Below are positions 33,874-43,529 of a DNA stretch of 64,000 nucleotides, in pieces. This DNA is from Candidatus Nitrosopumilus sp. Lineage in GTDB: Archaea > Thermoproteota > Nitrososphaeria > Nitrososphaerales > Nitrosopumilaceae. The stretch covers positions 18,026 through 82,025 of the forward strand of contig NZ_JANQTA010000031.1 of the NCBI RefSeq assembly GCF_028278985.1, read 5' to 3'. Numbering within the stretch: position 1 is the stretch's first letter; each line of letters begins with the position of its first letter. The notes under the pieces are model-generated. The model saw only the letters and a list, made by a program, of their open reading frames with translations. It made no database searches and was not told the origin of the DNA. The position numbers were made by a program, and so were the translations under genes.

Positions 33874-33903
33874 TTTTTATCAATTCTGGATGGTCTTGAT
33901 TTA

Positions 33904-34146
33904 ATGAAATTTGAAAAACGTGATGCAATCCTGATTGCAGGATTGCTCTTGTTTATGATTGGATTAATTCCATTCATGTCTCCATTTTATGCAGTAATTG
34001 TTGTCTCCTTGATGTATTTTGGAATTAAATTCTATGTTGGTAAGCGTAAACAGTCTATTGAAAAAGATGTTGGGGAAGGACTTTGCATGGAATGTGGAAG
34101 TCCTGTTAAGAACAAAAAGTGCCCAAATTGTGATGCCAAGGAATAA
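33904..34146 (+). CDS. two-span membrane protein with zinc ribbon
   Basis: The 80-residue protein has two closely spaced membrane helices (AILIAGLLLFMIGLIPFM and YAVIVVSLMYFGIKFYV) and a cytosolic zinc ribbon at the end (CMECGSPVKNKKCPNC). TTTTTAT at 33874-33880 is about 27 nt before the ATG, as expected for a leaderless gene. Function unknown. Confidence 0.72.
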   Translation: MKFEKRDAILIAGLLLFMIGLIPFMSPFYAVIVVSLMYFGIKFYVGKRKQSIEKDVGEGLCMECGSPVKNKKCPNCDAKE

Positions 34147-34172
34147 TTTCTACGCACGGCTTAAAACGTAAA

Positions 34173-34196
34173 AAGTTCAAAATTTAGCATGAACTT
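34173..34196. repeat. 7-bp inverted repeat in intergenic region
   Basis: AAGTTCA (34173-34179) and TGAACTT (34190-34196) are perfect inverted copies separated by 10 nt. They lie 27 nt after the membrane/zinc-ribbon gene and 88 nt before the large surface-protein gene. They could be an operator or a hairpin at the transcript end; there is no following T-tract. Confidence 0.3.
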
Positions 34197-34283
34197 GAGA
34201 TATAGGACTTTAACAATAAGCTCAACTTTTCCTCAATCCCATTCTAAAATGAGTCTTTTAGGCAAAAAAATCAGGAAATCGCA

Positions 34284-37200
34284 ATGAAAAACATGTATGC
34301 TTTGCTATCATTACTGTTAGTTGCAGGATTTACTATTCCAGCCTTTGCTCAATCTGCTGATAATGTAGTTATCAATGAAGTAGATGTCAATCCACCCGGA
34401 AATGATGCTGCATCTGTTTCAGAATGGGTAGAATTGTACAATCCAACTGACAATCCAATTGATTTAGGAGGATGGCAAATTGCTTCAACAACTGTACTAA
34501 AGAAAACAATGACTATTCCTGATGGTACCTTTATTGAACCAGGACAATTTCTAACTTATTCTTATCAAAGTGTTTGGTTTACTGATTCAAATGAATCAGT
34601 TGAGTTACGTGATGAAAATGGAATTGTAATTGACAAGACTCCTTTAATTGCAGATATTCAAAATGATTTTTCATCTTGGCAAAGAATCTATGATGGATTT
34701 GATTTCGACAGTGCAGATGATTGGAAGTTTGTTACATCCACTGCAGGTTCTTCAAATGGAAAATTAATTGAAACACAAGAATCAGAAGGCGTAACAATAA
34801 CTTTGGATTCTGAAAAATCTTCCTACTTGTTTGGTGAAACTGCAGTTATTCATGGTACTGTATCTGAAGAAGTATTTATTGAAAAACCATTTTTTAAACC
34901 AGAATCAATTACATTGACTATCTCTGGTCCAAATTATAATGACGTCTTAACATTATATCCTGATCTAAATCTAAATTATGAAACAACATTAACTCTTCAC
35001 CAAGTTCTTGGAATCAATGAAGGAAAATATGATGTGACAGCAATTTATGCTGACTCTACTGCAACTACTTCGTTTAATGTTGGATTTGAAATTATTGAAA
35101 CTGAAGAGATAGAAGATTCTGAATTAGGAATTGTTTCAGATAAATCTCAGTATATTCCTGGCGAATTTGTCACTATCACAGGTTTTGCAACTGATATTAT
35201 TCCATTTGAGGGAATGTCTTTTACTGTAACTGATGGTGCTGGAGAGTTAGTTTCACAGGGAACATTATTCCCCGTAAATGGTGAATTCAAAACTAGTTTC
35301 TTTGTTACAACTGTTAATCCTAATTTGGGAGAATACAGCATAAATGCAGAATACTATGGCCAATCTCTCACAAATACATTTGAAGTAATTGAAGATGTGA
35401 AAGAAGACGTTCCAATTTCATTATGGACTGATAGTCCTGCATATGCATTAGGTGATACTGTTCAAATTACAGGCAGACTAAATGATGTTTGGATTAGTAC
35501 ATTAGATTTAGAAATTGTTCAAACTAAACAAACTTCTATTTCAACAACAAGTGATTCTAGCTTTAAAATTTTAGATGGACTTCAAATTCAAGGTGATGGA
35601 ACATTTAGTTATTCATTTGTAATTCCTGATAATTCAATTCGTTATGGTGACTACAAAATTACTGTATCCAAAGACATTGGTTCAGCTACAACAATTGTTT
35701 CAGCTGTTGAAGATCCTAGTACTTTTGTAGCATCTGATGATCCACTCACAGTTCAAACCGACAACCAACTTTATGATATTGGAGATGAAATAATTGTAAG
35801 TGGATTTGTAAAGGATCCATTTAGTAACTCTAGTTATTCTACAGGAAGTTCTGTAAAAATTACAATCAAACATGAGGATGGAACTCCTTTAGAGATAATT
35901 GGTTTACCTGAAGGTGAGCAATCATTACATTCTGGTGGAATCGTTGTTGGTTATGATTTTACTGCCATTCCTGAAACTTCAGGAAGTTATTCTGTTTCAA
36001 TTGGTGTAACACAAAATATTTTTACTGAAGGAAATTATGTTGTAAAATCTCAGTACCAAGATCATATTGCAACTAGTTCCTTTACTGTTGCAAATTCTCT
36101 AAGTCTTGAAGATGGGGCTTTAATTTCCACTGACAAAGAAGTTTATGGATTGGGTGAAACAGTTACTATGACTGGAATAATTCCTCCTACAGGTGCTCAT
36201 TCAGTTGACGTTTCTCTAATTCGTCCTGACGGTACTAGAACAAATTCTGGCGCATCTGTTGATAATCAACGATTTACCTGGTCATGGACTACTCCGATAT
36301 CAGAAAAATATCAAAATATTAAATCTGATGAAGGCAGAGAAGGAAATACCTCTAATCTAGGAATTTATCGAATTATAGTTTCAACTGATTCTATGAGTGA
36401 AAATATTTTCTTTAAGGTTTCAGATGATCCTTCCAATGACTCTTTATCCCAAGAACCAATTGTTGTAGGAACTGAAAAATCTCTCTACAAAGTTGGTGAA
36501 AAACTTCGTGTCACTGGAAATGTGATGGTTGTCCAACAAGGAGATGAGGGAATTGTTGTTCCCCATAGAGTTACAATCAAAGTCTTAGATGGAACATTCC
36601 CATTCAAGCAAATTCATGAAGCCCAAGTCTATCCAACTCAGGGAGGAGACTTTACTAGCCTGTTTGAATTACCTGCAACTGTTTTCCCTGAAGGTGAATA
36701 CACTGTTAAAGCCAATTATCAATCAACTTCTGCTCAATCTAAATTTACAGTAGCAAATGATTTTCTCTTTGGTTCTGATGCTGAATTGGAATTATTACTA
36801 TCTGTTGACAAATCTGAATATTATCCTGGAGATACTGTAATTGTTACAGGAAAGCCTTCAAAGTTGGTTTATCTGGAAAAATTTGATGTTAGTTTCATTC
36901 AACAATCAGAGAACTCTATTACATGTGGTTCATTTTATTGTGGAGAACATGTTGGACCAATTACATCTATTCTACCTAGCCCATCAGGTTCATTTACACA
37001 CGAATTAATGATTGATGATTCTCCTTCCTCAATTGGTTCTTATGAAATTACAGTTGACGCAGACTTTGATACTCAATCAATTCAGTTTGATGTTATAGAG
37101 AAGCCTGCAACTCCAAAACTAGATACTGTAATTGAAAAACAAAATAGAATCTCTGAAAGTACTGTTCCAATATTTACTGAAGAAAAAATCGTAGATTCCG

Positions 37201-37556
37201 GCACTATTGCACCTAGAGTTGTTTCTGGCTCCTTAATTACTCCTGATAGAAATGATTCTGATGATGTAAATCTCAAAGTTTCTACTGTTACAGGAGTTTG
37301 TATTATTGGTCCTGATGCAGAGTGTCTTGTTCGTGAATCAACTAGAAAACCTGGACAAATCTATGATGTAGTAGAAGTTGATGGAATGAGTCTAAATGTA
37401 AGGTATAGTGGTCCTGATGTTCGCCTGGAAAAATTCAGTATTTTACCTGAATCTTCTATTGCCTTTTTACCTGATGCAAATTGGAATGTTGAAGTAATCA
37501 AAGAAGATCAAGTTTCTAGATTTTACTACAAGGTTACTTACAAATCTCTAGAGTAA
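34284..37556 (+). CDS. large secreted lamin-tail and beta-repeat surface protein
   Basis: The 1090-residue protein starts with a signal peptide (ALLSLLLVAGFTIPAFA). A lamin-tail-like domain follows (about 25-155): VVINEVDVNPPGND, EWVELYNPTDNPIDLGGW and VELRDENG. Then come seven Ig/macroglobulin-like beta repeats starting near residues 173, 284, 382, 492, 616, 730 and 841. Each opens with a (D/E)xxxY..G(D/E)xxxxxG pattern such as DSPAYALGD and DKSEYYPGD. No C-terminal anchor is seen, so it may be released or held by the surface layer. Confidence 0.82.
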   Translation: MKNMYALLSLLLVAGFTIPAFAQSADNVVINEVDVNPPGNDAASVSEWVELYNPTDNPIDLGGWQIASTTVLKKTMTIPDGTFIEPGQFLTYSYQSVWFTDSNESVELRDENGIVIDKTPLIADIQNDFSSWQRIYDGFDFDSADDWKFVTSTAGSSNGKLIETQESEGVTITLDSEKSSYLFGETAVIHGTVSEEVFIEKPFFKPESITLTISGPNYNDVLTLYPDLNLNYETTLTLHQVLGINEGKYDVTAIYADSTATTSFNVGFEIIETEEIEDSELGIVSDKSQYIPGEFVTITGFATDIIPFEGMSFTVTDGAGELVSQGTLFPVNGEFKTSFFVTTVNPNLGEYSINAEYYGQSLTNTFEVIEDVKEDVPISLWTDSPAYALGDTVQITGRLNDVWISTLDLEIVQTKQTSISTTSDSSFKILDGLQIQGDGTFSYSFVIPDNSIRYGDYKITVSKDIGSATTIVSAVEDPSTFVASDDPLTVQTDNQLYDIGDEIIVSGFVKDPFSNSSYSTGSSVKITIKHEDGTPLEIIGLPEGEQSLHSGGIVVGYDFTAIPETSGSYSVSIGVTQNIFTEGNYVVKSQYQDHIATSSFTVANSLSLEDGALISTDKEVYGLGETVTMTGIIPPTGAHSVDVSLIRPDGTRTNSGASVDNQRFTWSWTTPISEKYQNIKSDEGREGNTSNLGIYRIIVSTDSMSENIFFKVSDDPSNDSLSQEPIVVGTEKSLYKVGEKLRVTGNVMVVQQGDEGIVVPHRVTIKVLDGTFPFKQIHEAQVYPTQGGDFTSLFELPATVFPEGEYTVKANYQSTSAQSKFTVANDFLFGSDAELELLLSVDKSEYYPGDTVIVTGKPSKLVYLEKFDVSFIQQSENSITCGSFYCGEHVGPITSILPSPSGSFTHELMIDDSPSSIGSYEITVDADFDTQSIQFDVIEKPATPKLDTVIEKQNRISESTVPIFTEEKIVDSGTIAPRVVSGSLITPDRNDSDDVNLKVSTVTGVCIIGPDAECLVRESTRKPGQIYDVVEVDGMSLNVRYSGPDVRLEKFSILPESSIAFLPDANWNVEVIKEDQVSRFYYKVTYKSLE

Positions 37557-37587
37557 CCACAAAATACTATCATTTTGGTAGAAATCT

Positions 37588-38079
37588 ATGAGAATACAAG
37601 TTCTGATGTTTTATCAGGATGATCCAAAAAAATGCACAGCGGCTAAAATGGTAAAATTTGGACTTGCACAAAATATTAAAAAAATTGGTAGTAAGGGGTT
37701 GGTATTAGATCCTTTTTCAGAAAAATATCTTTTACCTGCTGACAAAAATTTAGTTTCCTCAATTGTTGGAATTGATTGTTCTTGGAATCTTGCAGAACAG
37801 GCATTTTCAAAAAAATTCAGTGGAATTAAACGTAAACTTCCGCCTCTTCTTGCTGGAAATCCAGTAAATTATGCCAAACTCAATAAACTAACTACTGTGG
37901 AAGCCATAACTGCCAGTCTGTTTATTCTTGGTTTTTCTCAACAAGGTTTGGAATTACTTGATAAATTCAAGTGGGGACATACTTTCTATGAATTAAATCA
38001 AAATCTTTTACATGATTATGCTAATGCCAAAAAACAAGATGATATTGAATCTATTTTACGTGATTATGATTTAGCGTGA
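37588..38079 (+). CDS. tsr3: Tsr3-family rRNA aminocarboxypropyltransferase
   Basis: The 163-residue protein matches the Tsr3 (formerly DUF367) family, which adds the acp group to a small-subunit rRNA uridine using SAM. Recognisable stretches are QDDPKKCTAAKMVKFGLA, LDPFSEKYLLPAD, VGIDCSWNLAE, RKLPPLLAGNPVNYAKLNKL-like text and the final FYELNQNLLHDY. Length is normal for archaea. Its last 9 nt overlap the convergent solute-binding protein gene. Confidence 0.92.
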   Translation: MRIQVLMFYQDDPKKCTAAKMVKFGLAQNIKKIGSKGLVLDPFSEKYLLPADKNLVSSIVGIDCSWNLAEQAFSKKFSGIKRKLPPLLAGNPVNYAKLNKLTTVEAITASLFILGFSQQGLELLDKFKWGHTFYELNQNLLHDYANAKKQDDIESILRDYDLA

Positions 38080-40530
38080 TTTCTTCTTTATGTAAATAAT
38101 TATTCCAATGGTTATGATGATTGGGATGATTATTAGAATTTCATAGTTTTGTTTTTCAACAAATTCCTTATCCTCTGAAATTGAATTTCCAGGCAGTTTT
38201 ATTTCTGATGATGATAAGATGAAACTTGTTTCATAAAAATCAGGTTTGAGTACAGAGTCTGAAATTGCAAAAATTTTGATATTATTTGCACCTATCTCTA
38301 AATTCTTTATTTCTTCAGAACTAACTTTGATAGTAGTTTCTTTTTCGATATTCTTAATGTGACTAGAAGTGACTAGCTCTCCATGACTATTTGTTAGAAA
38401 ATACAAAATGGAATCTGCATTTGAAGTATTGACAATGATTTCTGATTCTGTATCTTGACTGATGATGCTTTTAGCTTCAACACTTTCTATTGTGGGGAAA
38501 TTTGGACTTTCAAAATTTGACCATTTTCCAGTACTAAATGGATATGATTTATCTGAAAATGCTTGAACAAGTATGGTTCTTGATTCTGGAGCATATGATT
38601 TGAGATAAAATGGACCATTGCTAATTACTGCGTGATTGTTTCTTTCTATCCACCCACTTGATGTGTTATATCTATCGTAGAAATATTTTGAATCTATGCC
38701 TTTGCCCTCAAATACTTTTGGGATATGATTGGTTTTTGCAAATTTATCTAAATTGTTTTTTATCTGATTTGCATCATTTGGGATAATTAGGGAAAGCCAA
38801 CTGATGTTTTTGCTTGTAGCCCCAGATCTTGAAAAAGAAACCTTTCCATCTAAGACTGCTTTTTCCATTGATGCTGTAATTTCCCACGGGACAGTACTCC
38901 ACAACACTGCCCAGTTTGCTATCTCTCCTTTATCAAAATGCCAATAATCCACAAAAATTTCAATTGTATCACTATCAACTTGTTTTATGCCTTTAATTGT
39001 CTGAATACTTTGTGCTGCTCTAGGTGTAAATTCTGTATCAAATGTTTTATCATTCTCGTCTGTTTGAGTTCCCCATTCTACTGTAAAGTACAATGAATGT
39101 AGAATATCATTGATATCCATTGGAATACCGTTATGCCAATTTCCAAATTCAAAATCAAATGTTACTTTACTAGTAGCTTTATTTCCTTCTCCAATTTTTT
39201 CCCAACTTTGTGTAGTAGGATTCCACATTTCAAAATCTGATGGAATTTCTAATTTTTCATCTGGCCCTGCTGTTTCGACAATCCAATTAGTCCTAATTGG
39301 AATTGTTTCACCTGTAAATGGATGTTTGAATGTACCAGGATCAGAAATGATTCCCCATATGTGGCGACTGTAACTGTCTGTTAAACCCATTACTGGATTC
39401 CATGCCCCTTGATAGATTTGCTTGACACCAATAGATAATTCCTGATTATCTCCTTGTGCATTAATTGGTGTAAATCTACTGGGAACTCCTGCTCCAAAGT
39501 CATTTACAATTCCTGAAATATTTTCATTTGCTACATATTGATCAATTTTACTGGCCAAAAATACTCTGATAGATTCATTGATCCCCTCAGAAACTGCTTC
39601 TTGAATCAATTGAGTTCTTTCTTCAGATGAACTAAAATCTCCTGTGTAGATTTTCTGTGTGAGTGAATCTAATTTTTCATTTTGATAATTCCAATAAGTA
39701 GGATCATTGAATCCGGGCATATTGGAAAACCATGGGGAATACATCTGTCCCAATCCTACTGAATCATATTTTACAAAGGCAGAACGACTCCAACCTTCTG
39801 TGTAAAGATTCCATTTCACTTCAGCTGGATTAGAACCATACACTAGAACAAATGCTTTATTCAAATCTCCAAATTCTTTTTTGACAACAAATCCTGATTT
39901 TTCTAATTCAACTGATAATAACTCTCCAATTGATTTTCTTACGGGATCATCACTTCTAATAAAAATTGTAATCTCTATTGGTTCTGAATTAATTTCCCAT
40001 CTGTTATCATTTTTTGTAGCTCCTACACCATACAAGGATTTTTCAATCATTTCATTTGCAAGTGTTGGATTGTATCTGAAATTGAATTTCTCTAATACTT
40101 CGATAATTGTCAAAAACTCTGGATCTGCAGGACTATAGTATGACGAAATTGGTGAGCCATAACCTCCCATCAATTCATTGACAATTAATTTTCTATCTAC
40201 TAGATAGTTTAATGCAAATCTTACATCCTTTATTGAGAATGGATTGAATTTTTCTGATTCTGCAGGATTTGTCAAAATACTATATGATCCTCCTGTAGAA
40301 TCAAACACATTAAGTCCTTCTCGTGCCTGCTGATTCTCTAATCTATCTGATGAAATTCTATAATAATACAAATCTAAATTTCCATTTCTAACTTCTTCAA
40401 GGGCCGTGTTTTCATCTAAATATTGAATGAACTTAACAGAGTCAAAAAAAGAACTTTTTTCTGAAAAAGAATCTTCAAAAATTATTCCGCTTGCTAAAAG
40501 AGCTAGTACTAACACTAGCATTTTTTTCAT
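38071..40530 (-). CDS. family 5 extracellular solute-binding protein, C-terminally anchored
   Basis: The 819-residue protein has a signal peptide (VLVLALLASGIIFEDSFS) and a periplasmic-type oligopeptide/nickel-binding fold (SBP_bac_5): IKDVRFALNYLVDRKLIV, NEMIEKSLYGVGA and a second part with SKVTFDFEFGNWHNGIPMDINDI. The C-terminus is a membrane helix with a basic end (EILIIIPIIITIGIIIYIKKKSR-like). No permease or ATPase gene is adjacent. A TATA-like TTATTATAAG lies about 26 nt upstream. Confidence 0.85.
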   Translation of the reverse strand: MKKMLVLVLALLASGIIFEDSFSEKSSFFDSVKFIQYLDENTALEEVRNGNLDLYYYRISSDRLENQQAREGLNVFDSTGGSYSILTNPAESEKFNPFSIKDVRFALNYLVDRKLIVNELMGGYGSPISSYYSPADPEFLTIIEVLEKFNFRYNPTLANEMIEKSLYGVGATKNDNRWEINSEPIEITIFIRSDDPVRKSIGELLSVELEKSGFVVKKEFGDLNKAFVLVYGSNPAEVKWNLYTEGWSRSAFVKYDSVGLGQMYSPWFSNMPGFNDPTYWNYQNEKLDSLTQKIYTGDFSSSEERTQLIQEAVSEGINESIRVFLASKIDQYVANENISGIVNDFGAGVPSRFTPINAQGDNQELSIGVKQIYQGAWNPVMGLTDSYSRHIWGIISDPGTFKHPFTGETIPIRTNWIVETAGPDEKLEIPSDFEMWNPTTQSWEKIGEGNKATSKVTFDFEFGNWHNGIPMDINDILHSLYFTVEWGTQTDENDKTFDTEFTPRAAQSIQTIKGIKQVDSDTIEIFVDYWHFDKGEIANWAVLWSTVPWEITASMEKAVLDGKVSFSRSGATSKNISWLSLIIPNDANQIKNNLDKFAKTNHIPKVFEGKGIDSKYFYDRYNTSSGWIERNNHAVISNGPFYLKSYAPESRTILVQAFSDKSYPFSTGKWSNFESPNFPTIESVEAKSIISQDTESEIIVNTSNADSILYFLTNSHGELVTSSHIKNIEKETTIKVSSEEIKNLEIGANNIKIFAISDSVLKPDFYETSFILSSSEIKLPGNSISEDKEFVEKQNYEILIIIPIIITIGIIIYIKKKSR

Positions 40531-40613
40531 ATTCTCGACTTGTTTTGCTTATAATAAAATCTATTTCATAATACCCTTGAACTTTAACTCCTAAAACCTA
40601 TATCTTCCTGTAG

Positions 40614-41264
40614 ATGATTGTTGCTCAGATGAAGTTTCATTCTAAAATGATTTTGGGATTAAAAGGAATTATTCAAGATGGTGTAACTGTTGAAGATTTC
40701 TCAGCTGTAACTTCCCTGCCTCAATCTGACTGTGAAACAATTTTAGACATGCTTGCAAAAAATAATTTTTGTACATTTGAAAATTCGTTTTATTATTTTG
40801 AATCTGGCGCAAAATTAAAAATTGCATTAAGCATGCTAGAAAACGGATTTCCAATAGATGAGATCTCTGAATCTTTGGATTGGAGAGACTTTGAAGGCTT
40901 GACTGGTGAGATATTATCCTCCAAAAATTTTGCTGTAATTAAAAACATGATGCTTACAAAACCTCGAATGGAAATTGATGTTGTTGGAATTAGATTAGGT
41001 GTTGCAATGTTAATTGATTGCAAACACTGGAAACGATATAGTTCCTCATCACTTTCTACAGCAGTATCAAAACAAATTGAACGAACTAAGCAATATGTTG
41101 CAAAAACTGAGGGTTCTGTAGCTGTACCTGTTATTGTAACATTATATCAAGATAAAATTGACTTTATTGATGGTGTTCCTATAGTTCCGATTTTCCAATT
41201 TTCTTCATTTGTAGATGAGTTTTATGGAAATATTGATCAGATGCGGACTATAGAAAAAGACTAG
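40614..41264 (+). CDS. winged-helix plus PD-(D/E)XK nuclease-like protein
   Basis: The 216-residue protein begins with a helical DNA-binding-like part (VEDFSAVTSLPQSDCETILDMLAKNNF). The second half carries a restriction-endonuclease-like core: GLTGEILSSKNF, then MEIDVVGIRLG and MLIDCKHWKR, giving the E-x-D ... D-x-K spacing of PD-(D/E)XK enzymes. YVAKTEGSVAVPVIVTLY fits the closing strand. It might process or repair DNA; there is no methylase nearby, so restriction is unlikely. Confidence 0.75.
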   Translation: MIVAQMKFHSKMILGLKGIIQDGVTVEDFSAVTSLPQSDCETILDMLAKNNFCTFENSFYYFESGAKLKIALSMLENGFPIDEISESLDWRDFEGLTGEILSSKNFAVIKNMMLTKPRMEIDVVGIRLGVAMLIDCKHWKRYSSSSLSTAVSKQIERTKQYVAKTEGSVAVPVIVTLYQDKIDFIDGVPIVPIFQFSSFVDEFYGNIDQMRTIEKD

Positions 41265-42996
41265 TTGCAAATAATACGCATCCGCCAATGGCAAAGCCCT
41301 TAGTTATTTTCAATGAATTATCTAATGCTTTTGAATAGTCTTCAAAAATTCCCTGGCCCATAACTTTTACACTTGTTTCATTTTCTAAAATTTCATATTT
41401 TGCAGAAGTTGCACTTGCTTCAGCATTTCTGGCAATCTCTAGAAACCACTTTGATAGTTTCTCAGCACCTGTGATTAACCCTAGTTGATAGTAACCATTC
41501 TTGTTTCTTGCTTTGACTGGTTGATAATGAGTATCTGATGTACAAATTTCTAATAATTGGCAATCTCTTTTTGCAAAGTTTTCAACTATTTTTTCTCTAA
41601 CTCCGTTTTCCATGTTATTGGCATCTGCCCAACCCAAAAAGTATTTTTTATTATTAATTTTCAAACAAACAATTCCTAACCCTCCCATTCCAAGATCTTC
41701 TGTCCACACATCCATATCGTCTGAGTTTGCATAACCGTATTCAATTGGATAACTTTCTTTTGAAATGAGAGTATCCAAACAAGATTTAGCTGCTTTTAGC
41801 ATATCTTCTCCGTCTTCTTTAGAGATTTCTTCGCCCATTGCATTATGGCAATCTACAATCATTGTTTTTTTGTAGTTTCTATTTTTTGCATATTGTTCTA
41901 TTTCATTTTTCATATAGCTTGGAATATCTTCCATTCCATGTGGTGACAATGATAAAAAGAGCAACGGATTGTTTCCAAACAATAATCCAATTACACGCGA
42001 TTTGTTTATTTGAACAGTAACAGGCTCTGTACATTGTAATCCTTCTTCTTTTACCTTACTGTTTTCTAAATTTTCAAGATATGACTCAACCTCATTTCTA
42101 GATGGTAAATTAAGTGCATGATCAGATATACTATGCATAACCATCGCAGATGATTCTAAATTTTTGTAAATTAGGTATGGGATATTGCTTCCACCTACTG
42201 GGTGATATGGACCAGGATGGATTTCAGGCAACACCATTCTGAATTCTTTATCCCCTTTCGATGTAGATAGTCTAATTTGTGATGTCGATACTTTGGTTTC
42301 ACTAGAACGGTCTTCCATAATTTCTTCGGCATCTGAAAAGTCATTTCCCTGTGATGCAAGATATGCTTGAATTGTTTTATGTGTACTTTGCATTCCTGGT
42401 CTTCCCGCTCTATCTGTCATAAAAGACCATACACTTGCTAAAATTAAAAATGAAATTCCATATCCTAATGACAATGAATCACTTAACATTGGAATCCACA
42501 AGTCTTGTGGAAGTAGTACTAGAAACATTGCCATTGGTTGAACAAAACAAATTGCCCATGCTTTCTTTAGACTTGCACCCAATGTTGTTGTGTATATTCC
42601 AATTCTGAAACTCGCAAAAAGGAACATTCCAAGAGTAATGAAAAACAATGATGTTTCTTTAACAAGTACAACGCTTGCAAGTAAACCAAATAGCATTGTT
42701 ACTATCCATAACATGTTTGCAAACAATGATGAATGCAGAGATTTTGAATACTCTCTTTTCTTTGTAAATCTAGTGTCAAGTAATTGAGTCAAAACAAGAA
42801 CTGCAATAATTGCTGGAAGTCTGTACCAAACTTGCTCAAAATCTAATTCCGGTAAATATGCAAAATATGTTGTAAGTGTAATTACAGCTCCAATTACTAA
42901 AGATGCAACTAGTGAGAAATAATGTGATGATGGATTGATTAGTGTAAGGGAGAACCTATTATGTATATTTGAAACATCATCTGGTTGATTTTCCAT
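41248..42996 (-). CDS. DUF2070-family membrane protein
   Basis: The 582-residue protein has six to seven N-terminal membrane spans (residues about 25-205), a large soluble domain (GDKEFRMVLPEIHPGPYHPVGGSNIPY, FLSLSPHGMEDI, IVDCHNAMGEEI, EICTSDTHYQP) and a final span. This architecture and the HPGP and DCHN motifs match archaeal DUF2070. The function is unknown, although the conserved His/Asp residues suggest an enzyme. It starts 7 nt after sec61beta. Confidence 0.88.
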   Translation of the reverse strand: MENQPDDVSNIHNRFSLTLINPSSHYFSLVASLVIGAVITLTTYFAYLPELDFEQVWYRLPAIIAVLVLTQLLDTRFTKKREYSKSLHSSLFANMLWIVTMLFGLLASVVLVKETSLFFITLGMFLFASFRIGIYTTTLGASLKKAWAICFVQPMAMFLVLLPQDLWIPMLSDSLSLGYGISFLILASVWSFMTDRAGRPGMQSTHKTIQAYLASQGNDFSDAEEIMEDRSSETKVSTSQIRLSTSKGDKEFRMVLPEIHPGPYHPVGGSNIPYLIYKNLESSAMVMHSISDHALNLPSRNEVESYLENLENSKVKEEGLQCTEPVTVQINKSRVIGLLFGNNPLLFLSLSPHGMEDIPSYMKNEIEQYAKNRNYKKTMIVDCHNAMGEEISKEDGEDMLKAAKSCLDTLISKESYPIEYGYANSDDMDVWTEDLGMGGLGIVCLKINNKKYFLGWADANNMENGVREKIVENFAKRDCQLLEICTSDTHYQPVKARNKNGYYQLGLITGAEKLSKWFLEIARNAEASATSAKYEILENETSVKVMGQGIFEDYSKALDNSLKITKGFAIGGCVLFATSLFL

Positions 42997-43003
42997 AGTC
43001 TCT

Positions 43004-43168
43004 TCACGGAGCTAGAAAGATATCGATAACCCATGAAATTGAAATTAGACTAATGGGTATTGATACTACAATACGTGGATCAACTCTAAACCCTTTTGTC
43101 TCATCTTCAAAGAATCTCATGAGACCCCCACTTGATGCTGGAAGTGGTGCTGATTTCTTATCTGCCAT
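43004..43168 (-). CDS. secG: protein translocase subunit Sec61-beta
   Basis: The 54-residue protein has the classical archaeal Sec61-beta layout: a short polar head with a glycine-rich stretch (PLPASSGGLMRFFEDE), the conserved KGFRVDPRIVVSIPI segment and a single C-terminal membrane helix (SLISISWVIDIF). It is the beta subunit of the SecYE-beta channel. The gene lies 7 nt before DUF2070 and 34 nt after the UPF0148 gene, all on the minus strand. Its length puts it below common cutoffs. Confidence 0.9.
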   Translation of the reverse strand: MADKKSAPLPASSGGLMRFFEDETKGFRVDPRIVVSIPISLISISWVIDIFLAP

Positions 43169-43202
43169 TTAATTCGAAAACAAGGATTTTAACATAAAAA
43201 CT

Positions 43203-43529
43203 TTATTGTTTATTTTTGACCTTCTCTAGAGTTTCTAGTACTGAATTGATCGATTTTAGAATTTCTTGTTGTTTTTCATGGTCTGATTCATTTTCTAGAT
43301 CCTTAGACAACGATTCCATCTTTTTTTCAAGCGTAATCTCTAATTGTGACTTTGTGACTTTTTCTGTCTTTGGAACTTCTTTCTTTTCTGGCTCTCTACC
43401 ACAACTAATGCATAATGCATGTCCCTCTTTCATGACTCTAACTCCTTTGCAATAAGGACATGGTTCACTAAGTAAAGTGGCTCCTTTGAGTAACATTTCT
43501 GCTGCTTTCTTTGTCAGATCCTTAGACAT
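43203..43529 (-). CDS. UPF0148/Sjogren autoantigen-type zinc protein
   Basis: The 108-residue protein has the domain named after human autoantigen p27: MSKDLTKKAAEMLLKGATLLSEPC, then zinc ligands in CPYCKGVRVM and CISCGREP. A helical coiled tail follows (LEITLEKKMESLSKDLENES). Archaeal members are annotated UPF0148; function unknown. It is the first gene of the group with sec61beta and DUF2070. Confidence 0.88.
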   Translation of the reverse strand: MSKDLTKKAAEMLLKGATLLSEPCPYCKGVRVMKEGHALCISCGREPEKKEVPKTEKVTKSQLEITLEKKMESLSKDLENESDHEKQQEILKSINSVLETLEKVKNKQ

